Shown here: positions 51,507-63,196 of the stretch, piece by piece
How positions within the stretch are numbered: the stretch's first letter is position 1
Layout of the letters: every line of letters starts with the position of its first letter
NCBI GenBank assembly: GCA_947561395.2
Contig: OX387184.1
Location: 41,282,766 to 41,346,765 of the forward strand
DNA: 64,000 nucleotides
Origin: Buxus sempervirens
Lineage: Eukaryota; Streptophyta; Magnoliopsida; Buxales; Buxaceae
Direction of reading: 5' to 3'
Notes under the pieces: model-generated
What the model was told of the DNA's origin: nothing
The model's database searches: none
The model's input: only the letters and a program-made list of their open reading frames with translations
Position numbers and translations under genes: made by a program

Positions 51507-54055
51507 TGGCAAATGAAAACCTAATGATTTGAACCTGTTTGACGAGGGTGAAAATGGCACTGTTCTTGGTCCATGCACTGATACAGATAATGCAGATGTT
51601 CCTCCCGTTTTGGATTCTCTCTATCACTTGATCAGTACCAATGGGGATGTGAACTGGGGTTCCCTAATTAAGCTTCACCGTTCTTGGCCGAGGCATGCTT
51701 CTAACTGGAACAGGTGGGTAGCTAGGCTACGTCCACATTTCATGGAAGCATAGGTTAGACTTCGATTATCAGAGATAATCTTCTATTCCACCTTCTATAT
51801 TCTTTTCAACCCCATCCTGCTCGGCGTAGCTTCATTTTTCTGGTGCCGGGGTTCGAACACTTTTTCTTTCTATCATGGCCCCATGACTCCAACAATCTTG
51901 GATGTTTGTTGTATCACCGGTCTTTCGGTTCTTGGGGAAGAAATAGACCATCGTCTATCTTCGTTCTCTGCTTCTGTCTTTATTACCTTCTATGCCTCTT
52001 CGGCTTTTGGCACCTTTATTCGTGCCGAAAGCACCATGGATGTTGGAACCACTCCTTTTCAAAAGCATTGCTCTTTTCTGCTGATGTTTTTTTCCCGTTT
52101 TGTCTGCTGTGGCCCATCTGCTCAAATGGTGAAGGAGTTCGCTGGTATCGCGGTGGCCCTTGCTTAGGGTCGCCGTCTAGCTTTAGCTCCTTTCTTTCTC
52201 AGCCAAGTCTATCGTGGCTTGCATAGTTTATCTTCCGGCCGACTAGGAACTGCTAGTGGCCCTCTCTGGTTTTTACAGTTTTGATTTTATGATTACTTTC
52301 CCGACTTCTTCTGTGAGGTCGTGGACAATCCCCTTCCTGAGTTTTATTACGCCAGTCGTCGCTGGCTTACTGTGACACCCTGGCGTTTGCCTTTTGATGA
52401 TGTTCTTCATTTCTTTTTCGTGGGTATACAATAACATCATCAACCCTTATTCTATCGCTTTTCTTTGAAGGAATTTCATGGGTCCCCACTTTATGCTACT
52501 ATCAACTCTTCTCCCGAGACCCGTCAACATGCTATGGCCAGTTTCCTCATTGCCCGGGAGCTTCCCTTTGGCTTGCATAACCAAGATGCTCCTTCCACTT
52601 CCAGAAGAGAAGGAGTTGAAATCTATTTCCCGCATTTCGTTAGCAGGCAGCTTGGATATGGCCAAGGTATTCCCCTTATTTGATTCTCCTCTGTCAATGG
52701 CGATTCTCTGTCGGTCCTCAATCCCCACTATTTGTCTTTAGTCACCAGTCGATTTCGTGATCTCGCCGACCATTTTCGCAATTATCCTCCTCCCCGTGAA
52801 TCCTCGGCCGAGGTTCCGGCCTTGGTGGGCTCGAACTTACTCTGGCATTGTCAAGCTCGATTTTGCCTCGTATACTCAACTTTTTCGGCCAACTGATGCC
52901 GATATTGAGAGTATTGGCAAACTTCGTGAGTCTTATGAGACTCGGCTTTCAGGTAACTCTTCTTCATCACCGTTGAAGAAGTGAAGGATTAGTGAAGTAT
53001 CCGGGAGCCGACCTTACGCAACTCGTTCTAGCATGAGGTTTCGGGTTCGGCATCCGAGTGAGCGTATTATTGTTACTAACGATTCTTCGAATGAGGAAGA
53101 AGATACCGACCTATCTCGCTCTCCGTATGATCCTCTGGTTGGTTCTAGAGGTAGCGGCCGATTGTCTTCCATGCCAATTCCTCCTCGCTCGTTTGACTAT
53201 GTCACCCCTCCTTCACGCCTCTCAGCAGAGCCTATCACTACCTCAGCCAATCCTCCGTCTGGCTTGTTTAGGCAGGCCACTCCTATTCCTCGTCACGACT
53301 TTGATGATGCTGGTCCGTATACTCTCCCTGGCGATGTTTTATCAGATTCTTCCTCAGAAGAACTACCTTCTCCTCCACGTGATCCCCCTACCGTGGAAGA
53401 TGAACTTCAAGGTCTACCTAGCAGCTGTTTCAGATTTGTTCGAGGATGGTTGAAGGCAGTAGAGCCTTATCTCCAGTCTGCTGATTTTGAAATAGAACCT
53501 CGTCCGCGATTCCTTGCTGGTTTTACTAATCGTGATCGACTTCGTGCGTTAGTCCTCCGCCATCTTGATGACTTATCTGACAATGAAGTGGAAGAATTAT
53601 GATTCTTAATTTACAAAGCTATTGCAGCCAACGGAGATTCTTCAAAGTCGAGTCACCTGTTTTTTATGTTTGAATTCTATAGTGCCATCCCAAGGTTAAG
53701 GGAGGCCATTAGCTTTCTTCGTTCCATGGCGACTAGATGTTTTTAACTGGGTCAGGAGTTTAACATTGGCGTCCGTTGCTATAAACGGATCGAGAAACTG
53801 AGATACTCTCTTCGCAACCTTCCCTTCGAGCGAGCTTCAGCCTTATCCTCAGAAGCAGCATCTCGGCTAGAAGCCGAACAGGAAAAATTTTGGGCATCCA
53901 TCCGGACTGAAAGAGATCTGCTTAAGATAAATTCTTCTGGATTACGGACCCGGCTGTAAGGTGAAAGAGAGCTGGAGGTGCGTCGGGCGGAAGGGCAATG
54001 TCTATGGGAGAGGGCTGAGCATGATCATACGAGGTTCAAGTCTTGGTTACAAAGG
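51507..54055 (+). pseudogene. Element C antisense gene (second): PMD-like protein, broken
   Basis: ATG at 51507 (MANENLM), then a frameshift into NLFDEGENGTVLGP. PMD-type motifs follow in changing frames: WGSLIKLHRSWPRHASNW, a NTFSFYHGP segment, MTPTILDVCCITGL, FAGIAVALA, LALAPFFLSQVYRGLHSL, GPLWFLQF and VEIYFPHFVSRQLGYGQG. After about 53000 come a Ser/Pro-rich part (53033-53602) and a coiled coil (ASALSSEAASRLEAEQEKF) to about 54055, where GGTAAGC could be a donor. At least six stops are present, among them 51753, 52165 and 53600. It shares its plan with the first antisense gene, so one probably arose by duplication. B and A instead pair a PMD-like gene with a DUF7745-like gene. Confidence 0.75.
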
Positions 54056-54297
54056 TAAGCTTTTCTGCCAGAAATGGTTCGTAACAATATACCGTGTTTC
54101 AATATTTAACTCTTGGTGGTGCCATGTGTTTGGCATATTAACTTTTTATTTCTCAGCCGTTTGGTCGGCTTTTATTTTTATTTGAACGATAATTTTTGCA
54201 TGTTTTATGTGCATAACATACTCGCCGTTTTATTTATATCAACTGCTTGGTACATATTAAGACAAACTGAAACAAGAATAATCAAAATATATTTATT

Positions 54298-54696
54298 TCA
54301 ACATTGATCTTTTATACAACCAAAGCCAAGCTCTTCTGCCTCTTTCATACAACCAAGGCCAGATAATACAGCCGAGGCTAGAAGGTCCCTCATATTTCCT
54401 CTTCTGCCAATGGCCCCTCTAATGGTGTGAGCGAGGGCCAATTTAAGCAGAGGGACTAGAGAGGGAGGAATGGCTAAAATTTGACCGGCATAAATGTCGG
54501 TCGGAGAGTAGGGCTCTCATCCCTTCCCAGAACTCGGTGGTAGAAGACCTACCGTGATGGGGTCAGCGAGAGTAGAGCAGACCTTTCCAATTCTGCCCAT
54601 TCCTGCAGAGTCATCAGCTAGATCTGCTTCATCTTTTTCGATCATCTTCTCGGTCCGTGGTTGGCCTTTGGTCCTTCGCCATACTTCTTTCGTCAT
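54298..54696 (-). pseudogene. Small sense-strand ORF of C between integrase and the antisense genes
   Basis: From ATG 54696 the frame is open for 132 codons to TGA 54298, apart from one in-frame TGA (54517-54519). The N-terminal half is charged (MTKEVWRRTKGQPRTEK, then an acidic DEADLADDSAG). The C-terminal half is hydrophobic/helical (LLKLALAHTIRGAIG, LLASAVLSGLGC). Upstream in frame without a stop is a basic GKRRKV stretch with a TTG codon, which could hold an NLS if translation starts earlier. A TATA box lies 55 bases before the ATG. I do not recognise the protein; A and B have no equivalent in this position. Confidence 0.4.
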
Positions 54697-54750
54697 ACTA
54701 CTTACTTTTCTTCTCTTACCTATGACAAAGATGGCCAAAGCTAACCCTTG

Positions 54751-54760
54751 TATTTATAGA
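54751..54760 (-). promoter_or_regulatory. TATA box of the small ORF in C
   Basis: TCTATAAATA on the minus strand; a start 25-30 bases downstream would give a short leader before ATG 54696. GGTAAGAGAAG follows in the leader and could also be read as a splice donor. Confidence 0.5.
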
Positions 54761-54905
54761 GCAAATACTCAGAGGAAGATCAATGGGATCAAGCAAATCT
54801 CGAGAAAATCTTTTGTTCAGTTTAGTCTGCACCGTATATTGACGGTACTTCAATTTGATAATGCCATGATTTGGCTTTGCATATACCGAGCAGTCAAGAA
54901 TTAAT

Positions 54906-56878
54906 TTATTCCTGGTTTTCCTCTAGTTCGTTATCATTTTCGCGGCTTTCCCATATAGTGGGATAATACCGCTTCAAAAACTGGCCATTGATAATCTTCT
55001 TTCCTAGGCCATCTAACGACTGTATATGGTATGCCCACCGGGCAATACTTTGCTGACTTGCAGTGGTCCTTCCCATGTAGGTGACCACTTCCCATATAAG
55101 GGGTCCTTTTTCCCTATTGGCAGAAGGGTTTTCCAAACTAGGTCCCCTTGGGCGAATGACTTATGTTTTATTCGGCGGTTATAAGATCTAACTATTCTTT
55201 GTTTAAGTGCCATTTGTCAATCTAGGGCTAGCCTCCTCATTTCTCCCAAGTCTTCTAGTTCAATTAACATGGCTTCCGTGTATTCCTTAGGGATAAAATT
55301 ATTTTGAATAGCCACCCTTAAAGATTTGACCGTGAACTCTACTGGAATAACTGCCTCATGGCCGAAAGTTAGGGCAAAAGGGGTAGTCCCAATTGACATT
55401 TTGTAAGACGTACGATATGCCCACAAGGCTTCAGATAAAAGTTTGTGCCAACTTATTGGCTTATCTTCAATCATCTTCCTCAAAATGTTCTTCAATACCT
55501 TGTTGGTTGCTTCAGCCTGTCCATTTGCCTGTGCATAATAAGGCATCGATTGAATCATCCTTATGCCATATGTTTTGGCAAATTGAGTCACTTCCTCTCC
55601 TACGAAAATGGTACCGAAATCGGTCGTAATGGTCTCTGGGATGCCATATCTATGAATTATCTGCTCTTTGATAAACTCAATTACATCCGATTGTTCCACC
55701 TTTTTCAAAGGTTTGGCTTCTACCCATTTGGTGAAATAATCGGTAGCGACTATGATGAAATTATGTAGCCCAGATGAGGGAGGATATACCTTCCCAATTA
55801 AATCCATTGCCCATCCTCTAAAGGGCCATGGTTTAACTATTGATTGCAACTCAAACGCCGGTACCCTTTGAACGGGTCTATGTTTTTTGCACTCTTGGCA
55901 CCCAGTGGCAAATGTTTGGCAATCCTTTAAGATTGAAGGCCAATAATAACCATGCCGATGTAATAACCACCGCATCTTGATTCCAGCTTGGTGTTCCTCA
56001 TTCCAAATGAATTCTTCAGTATCCTTGATCTTCAGCAACAAAGATAGAACCCTAATCTTTCCAGCCAAGTTTGAAATGAATCTCCTTAAGAAGTTTACTT
56101 GGCCGAGCAATCGTTGTAGCTATTTCTTATTTACCGGTGGCTTGGCTTCTTTGACTGACTTCGCCTTATTTTTTTCAACTTCTATTCCTCTTTAGTGTAC
56201 AAGAAAGCCTAGGAAATTTCCGACTGATACACCAAAAGCACATTTTAATGGGTTCATCTTTAAACTATATTTTTGAAGTCGCTCAAAAACCCGCCTCAAA
56301 TGTTGCAAATGGTCCATTTCAGTCTGAGACTTTATTACCACATTGTCGATATAAACCTCAAGTATTTGACCAATCATATCGTGGAAGATAAGATTCATTG
56401 CCCTTTGATATGTTGCACCGGCATTTTTTAGCCCAAAGGGCATGACTACCCAACAATAAGTACCTAATGCTCCTGGACAATGAAATGTCGCTTTAGCTAC
56501 ATCATCCTTGGCAATAAAAATTTGATTATAACCGGAATGGCCATCCATAAATAATAAAAACTTATGCCGTGATGCATTATCTACTAGAAGATCAGCGATC
56601 GGCATAGGGTATTCGTCTTTAGGGGTTGTAGAATTCAGATTGCGGAAATCAATACATACCCTAATTTGACCATTCTTCTTAATTACAGGCACAATGTTTG
56701 AAAGCCAATCGGCATACCGGATCGGCCTAATGAACCCGGCTGCTAAAAGCCGTTCTATTTCTACCTTTACTTTACAGATTACATCATCACCCATCCTCTT
56801 AGAAGGCTGTCTGAATGGTCTAAATTCTGGCTTGATAGGGAGCCTGTGTTCTACCACTTTTCGATCCAACCCTGGCAT
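54906..56878 (-). pseudogene. pol: Element C pol: RT joined to integrase, RNase H deleted
   Basis: RT at 56878-56192: MDGHSGYNQIFIA and MPFGLKNAGATYQRAM are conserved, but the active site reads YIDN in place of YxDD, so it is catalytically dead. After a TAA the frame continues (LGQVNFLRRFI, EFIWNEEHQ) and at about 55980 jumps straight to MRWLLHRHGYYWPS, the start of the integrase finger. Both RNase H domains, present in A and B over some 1.25 kb, are absent, and the junction keeps the frame. Integrase has CQECKKHRP, WAMDLIGKVYP, TTDFGTIF and GQAEATNKVL (D, D, E intact). Frameshifts and stops near 55215 and 55013 precede the C-terminus (GLGKKIINGQFLKRYYP), which ends at 54906. Confidence 0.9.
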
Positions 56879-57007
56879 CTCCTAGTAGGTCCAAGCAAAA
56901 CAATCTAAGTATTCGGCTAACAACTGTTTCATTTCTTGCCTGACCGTGGGTGGCAGTAACTTGCTTATGAAAATAGGCTTCCGTTTCGCTTCCATTCCTA
57001 AGTTAAT

Positions 57008-60000
57008 CTACTCCAAGGGATCTTGGGTATCTACCTTCAAATCTGCTAGCTTGGCTGGTGCTGCTTGTAGATCGGCGAGAGTTATCTCATCCAGACCCTG
57101 TATCCCTTCAACACTTTGCTCATTGATGAATTCGGCCAAGTTTGCCATTATCTCACCGTTTCCCAGCCACTCATGATCCTTTTGAAATTCCCTCACCTTT
57201 TCCTCCTGCATATAAGCCGTCAACTTTCTCAAGACGGCTTTTGCAACTTTTGATGGTTCAACCATCATTGGGTAATTCTTTAAGTTCAGCGACTCCGGCT
57301 GTTTGTTCCTCTATGAGCCGTTGTTGCGCCGTTTTTAGCATAGCTGAACTTGAAGCAATCGGCTGCCCGTTCTTATCATACCCGACAAATGAAATTGGTT
57401 TTACCCCTTCTTTATAAAGGGATGCGTGTGCGGCATTAGAGTCTACGGTGAAAGGCCGCTTGTCGACTTTTACCTTTTCGATTTTGCCATCTTTCCAAAA
57501 AAGCAACGATTGGTGCAAAGAAGATGGTACACATCCATTCGAATGAATCCAATCTCTTCCCAGCAATGCGTTGTATCCGGCTGATGATTCAATAATGAAG
57601 AATGTCGTGAGAGATGGCTGCGCTCCAACCATTAATTCGATTGGGAGGATTCCTCTAGTTCCTGTAACACCACCTGCAAAGTTCGTAATGGTGATCTCGA
57701 AAGGAATTAAATCCGAGTAAGACTTACCTAACTTCTTCATTGTGGAGATCGGAATGAAATTAATTGCTGCCCCATTATCAATTAAAACTCTATTCATAGG
57801 AATCCCGTTCATATAAACCTTTATAAATAAAGGTTTCAGATGTTGGGTCATGGCTAAGGATGGTTTAGCAAAACATACCTCTCCAACCAGCCCGATCTGT
57901 TCGTTATCGGTCGGTTTTTTATTTCTTTATTTTTCCTCGACATGTTCCAGATTGATTACGTACAACGCTACTAGATCCCCTTCCTCACTGATTTCCTCTA
58001 CTCGTGGTAAATCAATGCTTGCCTCAAAAGTCATAGGTAGAGTGAGGACCATATGACAATCGAGTGGTATTGGGGGCATCCGGCCGAAACAAATTTCGGC
58101 TATTGACACATCAGCACTCAATGGTGGCTGACTCAGTGATTCACTAATCTCATCCTTCGAGGCTTCGAGAATTATTTCCTCGGTTACTTCTACCGTGGAG
58201 GGAGTCGACATCCTGCTATATTCAGTTAACAATTGTTCAACTAGTAACTATTCCCCTCCCCTCAGACAAAGTTATCTGTCAGATCGTCGTCAGACACCAG
58301 TCTTTCAGTTGCTGAAGTCACTGCATTGGAACTATGTTCTGGTGCAGTATCCAGAGCAGCTGATGAACTAGGTAACGGGCTCTTCTTGAGATTTTTTGGT
58401 TTTGGGATGCGTTTCTTGGCATTAAACCTAGACGACCAATATGGCTCGGAAGATTCGGTACTCTATTCCTGGTAGTGTCTCTTGGCTTGTTGTCACTGTC
58501 AGCATCGCTTTTGCGTTCTGGTCATTTCTGCGACATTTCCCTGCAAATAAAAAGGAAACTTAGGATGAGTCAATTTTTTCCAGCGACCATCTCGAATATT
58601 AGGGGGTTTTACCATCCTGGGCTTGACCCTATTTACCATCATGTATTGTTCATAAGTCATATAGCCGCTTTCCCAAGTTGAACTATATGGGGCCACCATC
58701 CTCGTCAGCGAGCGTACTTGTCTTCCAGAAGCCAAATAAAGTGGCCTCTTGCTCCCCTGAGTATGATTTGTACCTCCGTAATTTAGGGACTTCCCTTTGT
58801 TGCGCTGAGTACACTGGTATCCTGTTATCACTCTTCGTTTGCACTCATGACAAAGGTGATCCGGTGATACTTCTATTTTCACTGGGATTTTGCATAATAT
58901 ATCCTAATCAAAGGAAGAGTCTTCTGAGGGCCTTGCAACCGTTTTCGATTGTTTTGTGGTTGCAACTTGAGTGGCAGAGAACCCAGAGGAAACTGAAGTC
59001 AATCTCTTTTTTATCGTTTCATTAGGATCTCGCTTTCTGTTTTCTTCCATGTTGGGCTAGATTTCACCTCTCCTTTCCTGATGCCACGATCGGCCTTGTG
59101 TGGCCGGATACCTCCAATAGTTTTTTGGTCGCAAGTTCACCTGGTTCTGAACCGGTTGCGTTCTTTGTTCCAACTTTTCCGAAGAGGATCCACCCAAGTC
59201 GACTTTGATGGTCGGAGTGCGTTTCGGCAAACCAATGGTGACCATATTTGCTGATACCTCTTTAGGGAATGGTTGCATGTCCACCTGCATCTTCCTCTTG
59301 TCCGCCTCTGCAAACTTCAGGAGTCCTTTGTCAATATTTTCGTGTATCACATTACAAAGCACAGTACATTCATTAGTTTCATGAGTCTTCACTCCATGCC
59401 ATTTACATGTTTTACCCTTAGCAGCTACATTGGCCGGGATAAAGGGGTGGTCTTTGGTTAGTCTGAAAAATCCCTGTTTTAGAAGATATTCAAATATTTC
59501 GGCCGTTTTATTTATGTCAAAAGAATAATTTTGGCTAAAATTATTTGTTTCTTTTGTTTCTTCTGTATCCTTGGTTTTTCGGACAGGTAATTGATTGCTT
59601 TCCCACGACTTCTACCACTCCGTACTCAAAATTCGGGTCCCTGTAATAAGACCCATAAGATGAGGCTTTCTTTTCGTTGTCTTCCTGTAAGAGCCATTCA
59701 TATTTGGCAGCTCTAGTAGACAACTCGAATAAGTCTTCAAACTGTTTACCTTCGAATTTCTTTTGAAGTTCAAAGTGTAGTCCGTTTAAGGCTAGATTTG
59801 CAAATTCAAATTCTAGTAAAAGAATTCGGCATTTGTTTTTCATATATTTGAATCGAGCAATGTACTTATCGGCCGATTCCCCTAGTTGTTGTCTTAACCG
59901 AGCAAAATCAACCATGGTTACTTCAGGTTCCGTTCGATAAAATTGGGAATTGAATTTTTCTTCCATCATTGCCCAATTTGTAACGGAATTAACCGGTAAT

Positions 60001-60822
60001 GTAATGTACCATGTAAAGGCCTGTCCGGTTAATGAATTTCCAAATAGTCTGAGTCTGAGGAAGTCATTACCGGACGCCTCTCCACATTGAACCGTAAATT
60101 GGCCAATATGTTCAATGGTAGATTGCTGGCCTTCTCCTGAGAACAAGGTGAATTTAGGAATTTTTATCCCCTAGAAAATTCAAATTGCTGGTCAATCCAG
60201 ACTGGGTAAGGTTTCCGATACACTGGCCTAGTCATTCGTCAGTGATATTGATCTCCGATCATTTCTTGAATTACATTCTGGATGTAATTCCGATTCATGA
60301 CCATATTTCTTACACCAATATCTTCCCTATGGTTCTCCTGTGCCTTCCTTTGCCCCCTAGGCGTGCCTCGACCGGAGGCACATTAGGAGGAACTGGGATA
60401 CTAGGAGGTATTTCTCCCCTAACAGCAGCAACGTTGGCCGGTTCATTTCGGCCCTTACCGCCCAAGTTTATGGATGGTGGTTGCTCTAGGATATTCATCC
60501 TACCATGAGCATTTGAACTAACAGCCGATGTCTCGGCTCGTTCGGCCATTATGGCCGGTCTTGCCATTGTGGAGAATCCTTCCTGCAACACTGCTAGGAT
60601 TTTACCATTATCAAAAGAAATTTTATTAATACCCTGACCAAATCCTACCATTTGCTGGCTAAGACCTTGTATGGCCCGGATAAGTCATTCATTAAGATCT
60701 GGCTGTGAACTTGAAGGTCCTTCTTCCGGAACTTCTGAAACATAAAAAGGGTTTACCTGAGATTCGGTAGGTTCCTCTGGCATTACGTTTTCAGCATGCC
60801 GAGTACTTCTTCTTCCCGCCAT
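57008..60822 (-). pseudogene. gag-pro: Element C gag-pro, with stops and frameshifts
   Basis: Start ATG 60822 (MAGRRSTRHAENVMPEEP). A TGA for Trp follows at about residue 46. Central gag at 60146-59541: STIEHIGQFTVQCGEA, LRLFGNSLTGQAFTWYI, FYRTEPEVTMVDFARL. Next come HETNECTVLCNVIHENI (59392-59057, zinc-finger-like His/Cys context) and LCHECKRRVITGYQC (58882-58499), a linker (58232-57927) and the protease (57851-57258) with VLIDNGAAINF and YNALLGRDWIHSNG. A segment at 57268-57008 links to RT. Gag differs clearly from that of A and B, so C is a separate family of the same lineage. Confidence 0.88.
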
Positions 60823-61061
60823 TAGTGCTCTTTCAAAGACTAGGGTTCCCACCGGTCGTGCCAAAAAAGGATGTTCCTTAGAAATTTAGCCGATGTGGAC
60901 ACGTGGCAATGTTGATGATGTGTTTATGCGCGGGCGTGCCAGTATCGATTTATACAAATATTTCGGGTTGGGTCCTGACCCCGGGCACCTGTTCCGAATC
61001 TAAACCGAAGTCGGTTTAGCCGTATTGCAAGTCACCTGTAATAAAATCGGTCAGGTGATAG
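60823..61061 (-). other. Element C leader, gag-proximal part
   Basis: No gene. Contains the palindromic AAACCGAAGTCGGTTT near 61003-61018. It ends with GATAG, the target duplication of the solo LTR. Confidence 0.55.
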
Positions 61062-62867
61062 TGTGAGACATGGGAAAAAATCAAATTCAATGACTTCCTC
61101 ATCATCACACGGGTTTGAATAAAACAAAGAGTCACCACCATTCAATTTAGGTGTGAATGGACACCAAAATATCAAATAAACTCAAAAGGCAATCTTTAGG
61201 GTAAAAATAACCCTCCTAAAAAAACAACCAGACATGGGTAAGGGGATTAGGTTATGAACAGGGGAAGGTGTTAGGCACCCTTATTCATCCACACAAGGTG
61301 GTTGCCAGGTATTGTTCATGTTTTTCAAAGGAAAAAATGCTTGCTATAAAATTCATGAAAAATCACAAAAAAGACAAAATTGTATAGTTTTTTCATACGA
61401 ATAGCCTGATTGATCCAGAACTTTCAAATATGATCATACCATTCCTAGGGTTTCATGATCAAAACAAAATTAAGATAAAATCAAATAAAACCAATTTAAA
61501 GTGAAAAATCCAAAAATCTGGCTTCAAGTTAAATTCTAGAAATCTAGAAAAATTTGATTTTTATAAAATATTTCAAAATTGAACTTGAATAGTCCAGGAC
61601 ATAGATATAGCCCAAATTTCACCTTAAATCAAGAAATCAAATTCAAAAATACCCACGTTGATGAAGAACATCAAAAGGGGAGAACTTAGACCGTAGGGTC
61701 TTCTATCAATAATGAAAAACAATTCAAAAACCACATCATGAAACCCTAGAATTTATTTTCAGGCTTCTGGATCCAGATCTACCATATTGATCATGATGGA
61801 TCCAAGATCCTAGCCTAAAATCCCAAAAATCACGAAAACAGTGCTGTAGGTGCAAATATGCGAAAAATCCAAATTTTATCAAAAAGTGGGGATCTCATGC
61901 TATAAACATCATGGATTCATGTGATTCATTCAGATTCAACATAAAAACCATTAAAACATGATCAGGATATCCAAAGCAGCTATATCTCACAGATTAGAGC
62001 ACATTGGGGTCTACCCTACGGATCCACCTGTTCTCTTTTCCCCTAGCTCTCTCTTCGCGTTTTACGGCTAGAGAGACTCTTGAGGTACTTGGAGATAGGT
62101 TTGGTGATACAAACACAATCAAAGGCCTTATTCTAGAAAAAAGGAGAAAAACAGATATGGGGGTTCTATTCTAGGGATCCACCTGTTCCCCTTTCCCCTA
62201 GCTCTCTCTTCACGTTTTATGGCTAGAGAGACTCTTGAGGTACTTAGAGACAAGTTTAGGAATACAAGATAAAAAAGATGGCCTTATTCTATAAAAAAGG
62301 AGAAAATCCTATTACTTCTAGAATTGAAGACAGAAAATAAAAGGGAAGAGGGACTTACCTGGATTGAGCAAGCAAGCAGCAGGGATTCCTCTCTTCTCTT
62401 GGAGCTCCTTGGACATCAAATTTTCGTGGCCTTTTGCTTGAGGAAAGGCCCTCTATTTATAGGCAAACACAGGGTATGGTTGGTCCAAGGTTTGGCAAGA
62501 TAGAGTTTCAGTTTGAGTTAAACACAAGATCATGCCCATCCTTTATCCACAAAGATATTTCGCACGAATAAAATATATAATTCGCTCATTTAAAGGGATA
62601 TTGGACTAAAGATAAGGCTCAAAAATCGAGAGAAGAATAAAACTCGCACGAGTCTAATGTGCCAGTAAATGATTTACGGTCCAATAGTGTCCGTATATGT
62701 ATTACGGGCACTGCGTGCCTGTATATTAAATTCGGGTGCACTTAACCCGTAGATACAATACGAAAAAAGCTCAAATTATTGATTTTCATGCATTTTTGGC
62801 TTGTTTTAAATTCCAATTAATGTTTTCATTATTTTCTCATTTTGTAGTGCAATTTGGGGTGTCTACA
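61062..62867 (-). mobile_element. Solo LTR of the A family inside element C
   Basis: 1806 bp, minus strand, from TGTAGACACCCC (62867) to CATGTCTCACA (61062), flanked by GATAG at 61057-61061 and 62868-62872. It matches A's LTR along its whole length, including the dyad array (62663-62763) and TATAAATAG (62453-62461), with scattered differences. It has no internal sequence, so it arose by LTR-LTR recombination of an inserted A-type element. Confidence 0.95.
62663..62763. promoter_or_regulatory. Dyad array in the solo A-type LTR (4 units, exact 28 bp period)
   Basis: Units at 62663, 62691, 62719 and 62747. The arms are partly decayed (CAGTA, CTGTA, ATACGA) but the 28 bp spacing is exact. Confidence 0.8.
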
Positions 62868-63196
62868 GATAGAATGAAGACTAGGGGTTCGGTCTTCTTT
62901 TAGGTTCTTTTATGTGTTTGAAACTCAAAGCAGTTGATGGCAAGTCCCTTTATTATAAAATCGGCCGATGGCCGTAAGTTACAACAGATAATCCCCAAAA
63001 GGAAATAAAAACAAGAAGAAAACTGACAAGGCTTGCAGGACCGGCCTATCCTAATCTTATAGCCATAATCAAAGTATAAGAACAGGAGGAAGGGGGCGGC
63101 TGCAAACAAAGCCAATTCGGGGATTCACCTAGGATTGCTATTTAACCGAAAGTACGCAAGTCACCTGGTTTGATCAAAGTGAGTCTCGGGACCAGC
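62868..63196 (-). other. Element C leader next to the 5' LTR, with an unusual primer site
   Basis: Non-coding. Two bases after the LTR's terminal CA the minus strand reads TGGTCCCGAGACTCAC (63194-63179). The position fits a primer binding site, but I cannot match it to a tRNA 3' end from memory. Confidence 0.4.
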
